Positions 25,790-36,214 of a DNA stretch of 64,000 bases are shown here, one piece after another. The notes beneath the pieces were generated by a model, which worked only from the letters and a program-made list of their open reading frames with translations, made no database searches and was not told the origin of the DNA. Source of the stretch: Coprinus comatus (Eukaryota; Basidiomycota; Agaricomycetes; Agaricales; Agaricaceae); the NCBI GenBank assembly GCA_034638255.1, contig JAWPGT010000001.1, forward strand, positions 1,054,001 to 1,118,000, in the 5' to 3' direction. The position numbers and the translations under genes were made by a program. Position 1 is the stretch's first letter. Each line of letters opens with the position of its first letter.

Positions 25790-26189
25790 GATAGTCAGTA
25801 ATAGACTATCTACGAGTTCTTTATGTATGTGGGATTTCTACTTTATAAATAGGTAGTACGTGGGCTGAGACGGGCCGGAGCCTGTTAGCAGAAGCAAGCT
25901 CAAAATGAAATACATCCTTTGCCATGGGTTGCTTAGAAACTTAGAGAGTCCGAAATGGTGGCATCACATGGCCACCATGAGTTGATTAATTGTATTAACA
26001 CCTCGACCATACTAGGCGCTCTTCAGCGAACACAGCTTTATCGAATCCCAGCATTCCTAGTTGAGTCTGGAACAATAGCCAGTTGCGAAAAGTGCAAGTC
26101 TCTTATTTGGACTCAGGTGAGCTTATCCATACCACATGCATAGGGGTTTGGACACACGGATGCTGAATTAAACCCACGTTTTAGAGAAC
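25790..26189. other. Divergent spacer, transporter / F-box-like gene
   Basis: A 400-bp promoter region between divergent genes. A 62-codon plus frame (25955..26143) followed by a GTGAGC donor and a TTTTAG acceptor just before the next ATG could be a 5' leader exon of the downstream gene, but this is not supported by any homology. Confidence 0.4.
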
Positions 26190-27287
26190 ATGGGTACGAA
26201 GCATTTCCAGTTCATCGAGGACCTTATACCTCTCATACTGCAAAGTAATGAGCATTGGTGGGCCAAGGATCTCGCCCGGTTGGCTTTGGTTTCGCCTGGT
26301 TGGCTCTACTATGTGCAAAAGCGGCTCTACATATCACCATCTCTATATTCCTTTTCTGCTTGCGCCTCTCTTGCAGGAACACTGGAGTCGTCGCCATACC
26401 TAACTTCTCTCGTAAAACATCTAACACTTTGTCCCACCCAAGATCATGCATCACCCAAATGTTCTAGTCGAGGTCGAGTGGCGGTTGGAAGTTTACTGGG
26501 CTTGGAAGGTTTAGAGTCTTTGGTTATTGGAGGGGAGTTGTCCATCCATTCTGAGCGTTTCTTGGGATTTGTGACAGCCTCCGACACCCTGACAGCACTG
26601 CATATTGACGGGAGTTATCTTCGAGAATCACTGAGTTGTTCTCCATCTCTCGAATGGGACGAAGACCTAATACTCAGGTTTCCGCATATAAAACGACTGA
26701 GGTTGACTGACATGGAGTTGGATATTACTCCCATGTTCGTTCCTCAGCCATTGGAAATGGACGAACTTGTTTTAGAGGGAGTCTGTATTATTAGTGGATT
26801 TCTCTCGCAAGTAGTATGCAAAGGGTCGACTCTGAAACGGCTATGGATCAAGACGTCTAGTGCCTGTGAGTATGATGAACATATTCGGCTAATTCTGTAC
26901 ACGTCGAAGATACAGACGTTGGTGTACGAGGTGCAGAAAGCCAGTGGGTCGGATTGTTCATTCTTGGAAGCGAATGGTGTAGGGGAGGGACAGGCACTAT
27001 GGGTCCGTGATGTGGAATTACACGGGCACCGGATTGATAGAGGGCTTCTAGTTTCTATTGCGGAAAGATGCCCCAACATCGAGACGCTTACTATTTCTGG
27101 GCGGATGATGAGAGTTACGCCAGAGGAGTGGCAGACGTATATTGGGTCCGGGAGAATGACTCGTCTCCGGCGCCTAGTTTTATCCTTCGGGACTAACGAG
27201 CCGCCGTACCAAAGGTGGAGCAGTAGTGTAGCCAGGAGGGTATGGGTGGCTGGGAGGGAGGCTAAGGTGGAGGTTGTAGGGTATTGA
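26190..27287 (+). CDS. F-box-like protein, intronless
   Basis: A 365-residue single-exon frame. The N-terminus (LIPLILQSNEHWWAKDLARL, then ALVSPGWLYYVQKRLYISP) matches the degenerate F-box pattern of the large Agaricomycete F-box/LRR families. It is followed by irregular leucine-rich segments such as LTSLVKHLTLCP, FPHIKRLRLTDMEL, MDELVLEGVCII and CPNIETLTISGRM. Such proteins are expected to recruit substrates to an SCF ubiquitin ligase, but no substrate can be proposed. The call rests on pattern, not on invariant residues. The frame ends in GREAKVEVVGY. Confidence 0.7.
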   Translation: MGTKHFQFIEDLIPLILQSNEHWWAKDLARLALVSPGWLYYVQKRLYISPSLYSFSACASLAGTLESSPYLTSLVKHLTLCPTQDHASPKCSSRGRVAVGSLLGLEGLESLVIGGELSIHSERFLGFVTASDTLTALHIDGSYLRESLSCSPSLEWDEDLILRFPHIKRLRLTDMELDITPMFVPQPLEMDELVLEGVCIISGFLSQVVCKGSTLKRLWIKTSSACEYDEHIRLILYTSKIQTLVYEVQKASGSDCSFLEANGVGEGQALWVRDVELHGHRIDRGLLVSIAERCPNIETLTISGRMMRVTPEEWQTYIGSGRMTRLRRLVLSFGTNEPPYQRWSSSVARRVWVAGREAKVEVVGY

Positions 27288-27398
27288 TATGTAGTAATTG
27301 TGATTGTTTCCTGATTGGGCAAATATGAAAGATGGGGAAGTTTTGTTCTGCACCAGGTGCTGCCCAAGAGCACGCAGTTGCTCGCTGTGTATTACGAC

Positions 27399-30393
27399 AT
27401 GTTCTCACCACCCTTGCGAAACCAATCCTCCTCCAAACACCCTCCCAACAAGCCTTCCTCCTTTCTCTCTCTGCGTCGCGAGAAAGACCCGCCCCCGACG
27501 GCCAGCCCTGGGATGCAGCACATACGCCCGATGTCATATTTTGAAGAATACCCTAGACCAAGCACCAGCCCTGCTAAACATAAATCAAAGACAAGGCCTC
27601 TTCCCTCCTATTCCTATGAACACTCCCCAAATCAACCTGTCTATGCTTTCCCAACTCTCGATTATCACGACGACCAGCCAACTCCCACCGCGTCCCACTA
27701 TTCACGCACCCGTTCAAGGACAGGCCCGTCAGGAAGGCACAACTGGGATGCCGTTCTCAACGCTCCACATATGCGTTTCTCTGCATCATCCTCAACACAG
27801 CAAACGGAGACCCCGCCCCGTACCCCGGTGGATTACACGTCATCCAGAGACTCTCTGGATCACTTCCCTGTCGTTGTGGCGGCGCCGATAGCAGGGGTAG
27901 AAACCATGGATGCCCTGGTCGATGGTATGAACGGTGGCGATATAATGGGGTACTCTCTTGGTTCTTCTAGCCGTTCTCGCTACGGTATTCCTAATCATCA
28001 TCCCCTTTATCAACCTCCGTTGCCCACTCCTCCGCCTGGCATAGTCTTAGGAGGAGGTAAAAGTAGACGTTTCAAGTCGAGGCAAGAGCACTCCCATTCA
28101 AGTGATTCTAGCGAGAACGACGAACCACGAAGTATGCCTGGGAATTCACGCAAAGCTCGGAGAAGAGCACGACCTTCTACGTCTCGCACAGTTTCAAGCT
28201 CGACGATTACTTCCGATCCTATATCATCTACTCCCTTCCCAACGACCCGAGACGAAACACCTGCCCCAATTCTGCCTTACCGCGTCAAGAATGAGATATC
28301 CCGCGCGCAAAGTGCTTCATCTCTACCCGAAAAGCCTGTTAAAACGGTCGTTCCTTCCATTTCCGACATCATACGAAATTATGCCCCAAAGGACGTTTCG
28401 CGAGTTAGACCTACTACACCAGGACGCTCTGCTTCCCTATATACCCCGAGACCGGAACCTGAAGAGTTTCACAGCAAGCCAATTGATATATCCTCAAAAG
28501 CAGAGGACGGTGAAGGCGTTCCCCGCTCCTCATTGGATAGTATTGCCGACGAGGTACAGCAGACAATCAAAAACCAAGTAAAGATGAAGCCCATTACTTC
28601 AGTTCCACCCTCTTCATTCTTAAACAGACATTCAACCATATCCGATAATGCCAGCATATACTCACCTAGATCTGATCCTGGAGGTCCTTCTGCGCCATCC
28701 ATTAATTCATCCTCGGCCTCCTATTACCCCCCTTCTTCTCCTTATGAAAGCAACTACTTAAGCACAGCTACTCCTTCCCAAGCAGTTGCGCAGTATTTGA
28801 GGTCGGCTAGATTAACAACACTCCTCAAATTGACACGATCTCCACACGCGTCCACCGACAATCCTTTAACTGTTAGCTTATCTGATTTAGGCAGTAAGTC
28901 CGGCCACCCTATCATCGTTTTCCTCGGCCTTGGCTGTGTTAGGCACATCATGGGACTATACGATGAGATGGCGGAGTGCATGAATTTGCGGATCATCACT
29001 ATTGACCGGTTGGTAAACTTCTTAAATCAAAATTTTAGTATGGATTTAATTTTCTATTCTACAGATGGGGATTAGGTCGTACCGAACCTCGACGCAAGTC
29101 TGCCAAAGGAATCATGCAATGGGCTCACGTCGTGGAGGAAGTCATAGATCTGTTACAAATCGAGAAATGTAGCGTTATGGCACATTCTGCGGGGGCTCCT
29201 TATGCTCTATCCTTTGCAAACAAATTGGCACACCGTATTCACGGTGAAGTGTGCTTACTTGCGCCTTGGGTAGGAGGAAGCGAAAATAGTGCGTTGTGTC
29301 TTATATATCAATTTATTCAATTTCTCTTACTGAGGTATATACCCTAGATGCATACAAATGGCTCAAGTATGTCCCGAATAGTCTTCTCAAAACTGCACAA
29401 GCCGCAGAATGGAAAATTCAAGCTTGGATGATTGGGAAACCTCCAACCATTGCCTATGAGGGCATTGGTTATACCCCTCCCAAAGAAACAAAGCAATCTA
29501 TTAACCTTAATGTAACCGATTCTCCACCTGAAGCAAAGTCGAGGAAAAGCATATCAAGCACCTTCAGCGAATATGACGACCTTGGAGATTTCGATGGTCG
29601 GTTTGAAAGTCGAAGTACTATCGGTGCAGAGTCCTTTGACCGTTCTGCAAAGCATAAACCGTCGCGCGGGTTCTTGAACCGATTCAGAGCACAAGAAAGC
29701 AAGTCATCTAGCGTCAACAATGCGAAAAAGCTCAAAGGTTTACGTTCAATGAGCTCTTTGAAAGGCAAAAACCGATCTCAATCTGGAAAGTCAGAGCCAA
29801 CAAGCCCTATTCCGCCGTCTCTCCATCTTGACCTTGGATTCAGTTCAGAGTATGATGGCTGGGCGAATTCTATTAACCTTACCGACCAACGGACTGAAGA
29901 TTCCCGATATTCGATGACTCGCAACAGCAATAGTCGACCTAGTGGATACCGTTCTATCTCGTTCAGCTCTCCGAAAACGCCAATGTCAATGCCGTCATCA
30001 CCTGTTGCAAGCACAGCCAATTCTGCTTTTACTGCAAGCATGGGACCTAATGGCTCGTATCAAATAGCGCTAAGCAGTGCTTTAATTGCTGCATCCCATG
30101 CGGAATCTGCTAAAGGGACACATAATGACTTGCTTCAAATACTTAATCATGACAATCATCCTTGGGGTTTTTCATATTCAGATTATCCTCATGCGGTGCG
30201 TGTGTGGTATGGCGACAAAGACGAAAAGATTGCAGAGAACGCTGTTAGATGGATGGAACGAACCATGGGATATGATAATTGTATTGTTAAGGTCGTCAAA
30301 GGTGCCGACCATGGGCTGATGTATAGAAGTAGTGTGGTAATAGAAGTCTTTGAACGGCTGCTTTCAGAGTGGCGCTCTGGTGCGTTATACTAA
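27399..30393 (+). CDS. Large alpha/beta hydrolase with disordered N-terminus and internal insert
   Basis: Three exons (27399..29008, 29065..29288, 29348..30393) give 959 residues. Residues 1-460 are Ser/Pro/Arg-rich and look disordered. An alpha/beta-hydrolase fold starts near 465: PIIVFLGLGCVRHIMGLYDEM; an oxyanion-like WGLGRTEPR; and the nucleophile elbow MAHSAGAPYALSFANK (Ser about 575, context HSAG rather than GxSxG). After a lid-like segment (YKWLKYVPNSLLKTAQ) comes a Ser/Lys-rich insert of about 190 residues (about 655-850). The fold resumes with VWYGDKDEKIAENAV, supplying a candidate Asp, and KGADHGLMY, supplying the catalytic His (about 930). Substrate is unknown. I use the first ATG of the frame. 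Confidence 0.75.
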
Positions 30394-31299
30394 TAAAATT
30401 ATCTGAGAAAAGTAACTTACACTCTTAGTACGCTTTAGACTCCCGATGAACCTTCCCGCGAACTAGTTTTTTTTCTTCTTACCTCTGATTTCAAGAATTC
30501 GCTTATCATATCCCGTATTTCGTTTATTTTTCTTTTTTTGGATGGTTACCTGGGTTGGAGTTTATTGGTTTACATCGTGGTTTTTTTCTCTTCTTTTTCT
30601 TTTCCTCTCGTTAAGATATAATATCCCGTGGCCCGCCCGTTTTTTTGCATTGATTACATTTTATGACACGCCATAAAACCTTGATATCCTACCCTTCGAT
30701 ATCCAAATTTCACTTTTCATTCTCTACAAACTAACATCTTTCCGGTTTCTTTCTTGGTTATTTACGGTCTATTTTTTCTCCTTCCATTCTTTATGGTAAT
30801 GCATGTGTAATTCTCCCCACGTGTGTCGGAACCCTTTTTCTTCTGGATACTTTCGATATATTGTATTTTAAAAAGAGTTAGGAATATTTTAGTTGAACGG
30901 GTTTTCTGCATAAACGATCGAAATAACATTCGCCCTTCAAATATACATAAACGGACACAACATGTTTCTGCTTGCTCTATGTACATATGCAAGATTTGTC
31001 AAAGCAACTATACAAAAGGCTAGGTATAGAGACATGTTCCCTGCTCCTTTCCCTCCTCTTCCCTTCCTGCCTCTATATGCTTCCCTAAGATGTTTCGCCA
31101 AAATGAATGAATGTGTATGCCTAATATTGTGGCACATGAATAAAAGAGTGATGTGATGTAAGGAACGAATGTATAGAAGCTGTCCTTTGGATATTTAGTC
31201 CGGTGAAGAAATAGCAGTGATATTCCAACAAAACAAAATAAGCAAAATAAATGCAAGAAAAAAAAATGGACATAGTAACCTCCTCCATCGCTGAATCGG
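30394..31299. other. Convergent intergenic region with pyrimidine runs
   Basis: About 900 bases between two 3' ends. It is T/TTTC-rich on the plus strand and A-rich toward 31250. Several frames of 60-80 codons are present on both strands but are low-complexity shadows. No gene or RNA was recognised. Confidence 0.5.
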
Positions 31300-33474
31300 T
31301 TAAGATATAGTATTTGTCCTAGGTACTGTGGGTAATGGCCTTCTAGAACGGGAAGTCCGACTTGGGGTGTTAGGTTGAACAGTAGCCGAATACTCTGGCG
31401 GACTGTGTGTTGGTATGGGTGATGATGATGGCTTGACGTTTTTCACACTTTGGGATTGGCCAATTGTGGAGGGTAGGCTCCCTATCGCACTGGACATGGT
31501 ATTCTGAGCCAAAGGCACAACTCCGGATTTGACCGCAGACCGTTTCTTGGTCTGTAAAGGTGCCACAACTGGTATTTTTCTTTCATTATAGCTCTTTTCC
31601 GATTCTGTTGCTTCTGAAATTAACGAGAGGCTCCCTTTAGATAACCAGTCAACAGGCATAGGTTCCACAGGAATCTTTAGGCTGATATGGGGCCTCCTCA
31701 TATCTCGTCCACTTCTTCTATTTATATACATATCTCGTCTGTTTTCAGGAGGGGTGAACGAGTAATCCTGTGGACTTTCGGTTTTGGGAATGAATAGAGA
31801 ATCGTGCAGATCACGAAAGCTTGAGTCAGGACTTGTTACGGAAAGTCCTGCAGAGTCTCTACGGATTTGACGAGGGGTTTCTGGTAGATTTAAAGTTTGG
31901 GAAGGGGCTGATTCTCCGGGAGCACCTGGTGGAGTCCGTTTCTGATCGTAGATAGGACTTGTACTCGACACCCTCCTGGTCTGCATGCTGGATGTACGAA
32001 CACTGGGATTGTGAATCATAGGAATTGGATTTGGAAGTGGTTGGCTGGGAGGAGGATGAAGGGGTCTGCCTCTAGCGATAGCGCGGGAACGTGAGTACGT
32101 AGACCGCTGTCCCGTTGAGTTTGTTGAGCTTTCCGAGCCGGACGCTTTACGGCGTATGGAAGATCGCAGGTTAGAATATCCGCGTTGCTCTTGAAAAGAA
32201 GGCTCCGATTCCTGTGATGGCTTATTAAAGGCATGCAACTGCGGTGATAGTGGCACTTCAGGGAGAGCCTTCCACCGATGATAATTTTCTTCTTTTCTAA
32301 TGCGAATGAGGGCGCTGTCGGGTATTTTTGGAACCTCAGGTATAGGAGAAGACGGAGGCGCTGACTGTGCTACCACAGTTGACGTAGTCGTTAGGAAACT
32401 GGCAGACGAAGGCGCAACATGTTCTTTCTGGCTTGCACCAAGGTAATACGTCTTAGAATTTCCTGTACTTGTTGATGAAGTTGTTATTCCAGAAAATTTG
32501 GATAGGTGATCTTGGATGTAGCCATACTGGGGCAACAGTGAAGCCTTTTGTTTTTCACGGGGCGGGTTCACCAACAAGGTGGTATTAGTGTCGGATGATT
32601 TCAAATGAGCATTGTTCCCATGCTCCAGGAAGGCTCTCTCTGAAAAAAGGGTGTTTTTCCTCCGTCGGAGACGCAGTTGGTAGCATGCAGAAATGACAGA
32701 TACCCCGATTACAACGACGATCAGAGTTGACACAAGACCTATGACGAGGTCCATCTTGTAGCTAAATTTTCGCCTATCGTTGCTGGTGTTAACGTTAGTG
32801 TTGTCGGCATCGTCGTCATCATTGTCAATTCTGCGTGACAATATACCATTCCTACGTAGTTGGGGATACGGTTCACAAGCAAAATCTATGCGTTGTGATA
32901 CGTTCCGTGTTTGGAACCCTACGAGCGAGTTAAAACAGATATCATGTAGCACGGATGGATGTGCGTACTTGGTCTGTCTTTGTAGGAGTGGAGTGGACGA
33001 TCGCAGTTATAAATCTCGAGTATTTCTGGGGAACCATATTCACTCGAGTCAGAGAATAGACATGCCTGCTAGTGTAGCTTTTGGATAGTACCATGGAATG
33101 GTGATGCAAGGACATAATCGACTTACTAGAGTGATCTCAGAAGTATTACGAAGGACAGCTTCTTCTGTGGAGCTAAAACAGACATTAAGCCTCGTCTGAT
33201 TATTCCAGTAGAGAGCAAGAGAGGTGGTGTTTACTGTAACTTATGATAAATTAAAGAGACTAGACAAGTAAATGACGCACGCACTGGGTATAGAGAGGGA
33301 CACAGCAGGAGAGGCTGAGCTTGATGTGGGAGGATTAACTACCCTTGAACAACGCCATGGTAGCTGTGCAGCATCGATACGCAATGATCCAGCAGTGCGA
33401 GATATGGATAGAGGTAAAGCCGAAGTAAAAGAGAGTAGTGGGGAAATAAGCAAGGCACAACGACGGGGCTTCAT
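31300..33474 (-). CDS. Orphan single-pass membrane protein (secreted ectodomain, long cytosolic tail)
   Basis: Four exons (33474..33285, 33233..33127, 33068..32969, 32918..31300) join to 671 residues. The N-terminus MKPRRCALLISPLLSFTSAL looks like a signal peptide. The ectodomain (about residues 24-195) has several Cys and N-glycosylation sequons (NTTS, NNQT, RNTS, RNVS) and ends in an acidic Asp run. The membrane helix is IGLVSTLIVVVIGVSVISAC, followed by RLRRRK as a stop-transfer signal. The tail of about 440 residues is Ser/Pro/Arg-rich and disordered. I do not recognise the family. The topology recalls fungal wall-sensor or polarity-landmark proteins, but that is only analogy. It is divergent from IES1 copy B with a 199-bp spacer. 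Confidence 0.7.
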
Positions 33475-33673
33475 TATGTGGAGAGGGAGGTGCCCGTAGA
33501 AGAGGAGTAGGGGAGACGGGGAGGATGGATGGCACCAGAGAAGCGGTAGAATGCATAGCTTGGAAGATGAGATCACAGAGTTGATCAGGAATGAAGTTGT
33601 TTAGTGTTCCATTAATAGCATATACAACGATGATCCCATCACATGACATCCACCTCCGTTCCATTGCTCGTCC

Positions 33674-35539
33674 ATGTCGCGTCGTCAGAGCCCTTCCGCT
33701 CGCAGGGTTGTCCCCATAAAACGCATAGAGGGCGAACCCCTCACACGCTCAGACCTGCAGTACGATTTTCTCCGCAATGTCTTCACCGATACACATGCCG
33801 TCTTTACAAATCCGTGGAAAGCCCCGCCGCGGGATGACTCTCCTCCTCCAAAATTGACATTCTGTGACTTGTACATTAAGACGATAACAAATTCCACAAA
33901 GTCTACCAAAGCCTTTCGCGACAAGATGTTAGAATCTCGTTTATATGCTGAGGACTTTTGCATGATTGCTCTGCTCGTTAATGTCGGTCGTATCAATACT
34001 ACTATGAGCTGTGAGCAACTATTTCTTTTCCAGCCGGTAGAATACTAAGCAAAACAGTCTTCCCGGAAATGAAGACAGCCATACGTTCTTACCATCCTGT
34101 CCCTGCGCTCCAGCGGACGCCTGGGAACCTGCAAGATGCACCCCGAATCAAACATATGCTAAAGGCCGTCACGCTACAAAACGAGGCTAATGGGTCGCCA
34201 ACGCTTCCAGCCAATATTCTATCTCGATTGGTTGGTGTTCCATCCCCCGTTCGGGTTTAGCTCTAATCATATCCTAGAACTCCGGTCTTGTCCCACCAAC
34301 AACTGTTACTAATCTCATCTTTGTTCTGGCCAATCACTCTGGAGTACGTACTTCACTTTTATCTTCCCTTCCAACTAATGATTGACTGACTGCTCCCCAC
34401 AAAGCCCGTTGGCCATGCACATTTCTCTGACAATGTTGACTTCCTCGACCTATTCATGCGAACTGATGTCTCCTCGGAAAGTAGAGCTAAAGCCTTTCTG
34501 TGGACGTGTTTTCATTACCTTGAGAATGCAAATACCACAAACGAGGATGATTATGATAGCGACGTCACTATTAATCCCTTTGGTGATCCGCGCAAGGATG
34601 GGAAGCCTTCCTTCGTTCATTTGACACAGGAGGAGACGGCATCGGAGAACGTGGATCCAACGGAGGAAAAGCTATTGGCTGAGAAGCTTATTGAGCACCG
34701 TGGAAATATACTCAATGGAGTTCAAACTTCTGATAGAACACCGAGCCTTAGTGGCAGTGTTGGCGATGGTGACGAGCCCGCGCTAGGGGAGGATGTGAGT
34801 GTAGTATCCAAAGGTACTAAGCGGAAACGGGAAAATGCTTCCACCCGCCGTTCTACAACTGCGAAGGAGAAGAAACCGACCACAGAGAAGATGCCCAAGG
34901 CTCGGAAGATAACGGTAGCAGGCAAACCTGATGATTCTCCGAGCAAACCACAAGCTTCAGAGATGCACCGGCATATGCATGACTCCCGTTCGTATCATTA
35001 AAGAAACCTTGTTCATTATTCACTCAAAATATTTCTCTCCCAGGCCACGCTCGCCATCTCCTATTTGGTACGCGAAATGAGTATCCATCTGAACTTGATA
35101 ATCAATATTCCAAAGAAACGAGTTCAAATCAACACTCTACGGAAATGGTTCCAGACGATAATCGTTTGGCGTTATATCAGAAATCATCAGATATTTACCA
35201 AGCTCCTCGATCCCGGCATTCGTTAATACCTAGAACCTTTCTCCAACGTAAATATTTGGCATGCCCGCTGACAAGATACGGATATTGATCATCCCTTCTA
35301 TTTTATCACAGATGCTTGGCACAAGGTGGTAACTGTTGATGCTTTAGTTGATTCTGACGATGAGGTTGGTGACGAGTTCACACGGCATGAATACAGTAAG
35401 CAAATCACATATACTCGTAACATGTTCTGATCACAACTGGATTGTAGTGGGACGACTTCGGGCGGTTACCAGTATTCTTGGATCATCACCTCCTTCCGAA
35501 GTTGCTCCTCTCTTAAACCAAGTTCCCTTTTCCCCTTGA
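33674..35539 (+). CDS. INO80 complex subunit 1 homologue, copy B (divergent)
   Basis: Second Ies1-like gene. Seven exons (33674..34010, 34058..34230, 34278..34343, 34405..34987, 35044..35247, 35312..35395, 35448..35539) are open throughout and give 512 residues. Shared with copy A: VVPIKRIEGEPLTRSDLQYD; LLVNVGRINTTMSFFPEMKT; YHPVPALQRTPGNLQDAPR; PTTVTNLIFVLANHSGP; FLDLFMRTDVSSESRAKAFLW; and a C-terminal block HAWHKVVTVDALVDSDDE. Intron positions and phases match copy A at several sites, and the penultimate exon is 84 nt in both. Changes include loss of the SSKCSKVLKDKM wording (STKAFRDKM) and a lysine-rich basic stretch after residue about 300. It may be a variant INO80 subunit or a diverging paralogue. 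Confidence 0.8.
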
Positions 35540-36214
35540 TCTCCGACCTCATAGGTTGTTGCCAGGCAAACAATTTATTTTCGCCCTTTCTCTTAATGCC
35601 CATAATTCAATACTTAATAATTATTTGTATATATTGTACTTTATATCTGGACAATGTGTGTAGACACTTATCCAACTTTATAATTGAGTTAGAACATGAA
35701 TTAAATGTTCGTCTTTGGTGTCTTGGCATAGTGCTCGAATTCACACACCTAGTTTGAATTTTTAAACCTGCAATTCTCAAATATCATACAATTTAATACG
35801 TTTAGTAAAGATGGCCGTACAAATACTAAAAAGAATAGAACGGGATATGATACGTTAAGGAAGACAATTTGAACAATAGAAATGTGATAAAGAAGTTGGG
35901 GAAAAAAACAAGCCGGCCAATAGTAACAAGGGGGGGAAGAAAAAAGTGTGTGATAGGAAGAATCGGGAAGATGGACAAAAATAACGAAGCAGATAAAAGA
36001 TATGAATGGGTAAAACCTTTGGGGGGAAGAATGGTCTAAAAGCGAAGTATATGAGTGCAAACATAAAATACAATTGGAAAAAGGCCCCCAAAATTTCCAA
36101 TAACAACTTAAAACCCTTTTGTTGACTTCTACTTGAACTCGGTAGACAAGGATAGTACCCCACCCATGATTAATAATAAAATTTTTGAAATCGTGAGGGC
36201 TGGGAAAAACAGGT
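35540..36214. other. Convergent intergenic region, IES1 copy B / MIT gene
   Basis: About 675 AT-rich bases between two 3' ends. A 169-codon minus-strand frame (35749..36258) is rich in Phe/Tyr/Leu because of the A/T composition and overlaps the end of the MIT gene, so it is not called. Confidence 0.5.

Noticed and set aside
25955..26143. Possible first exon of the F-box-like gene (GTGAGC donor, TTTTAG acceptor before 26190)
   Set aside because: The encoded peptide has no F-box similarity and the ATG at 26190 already gives a complete N-terminus; at most a 5' leader.
30394..31299. Transposon remnant, tRNA or ncRNA in the long T-rich spacer
   Set aside because: No terminal repeats, no cloverleaf-like arms and no conserved motif could be found by reading either strand.
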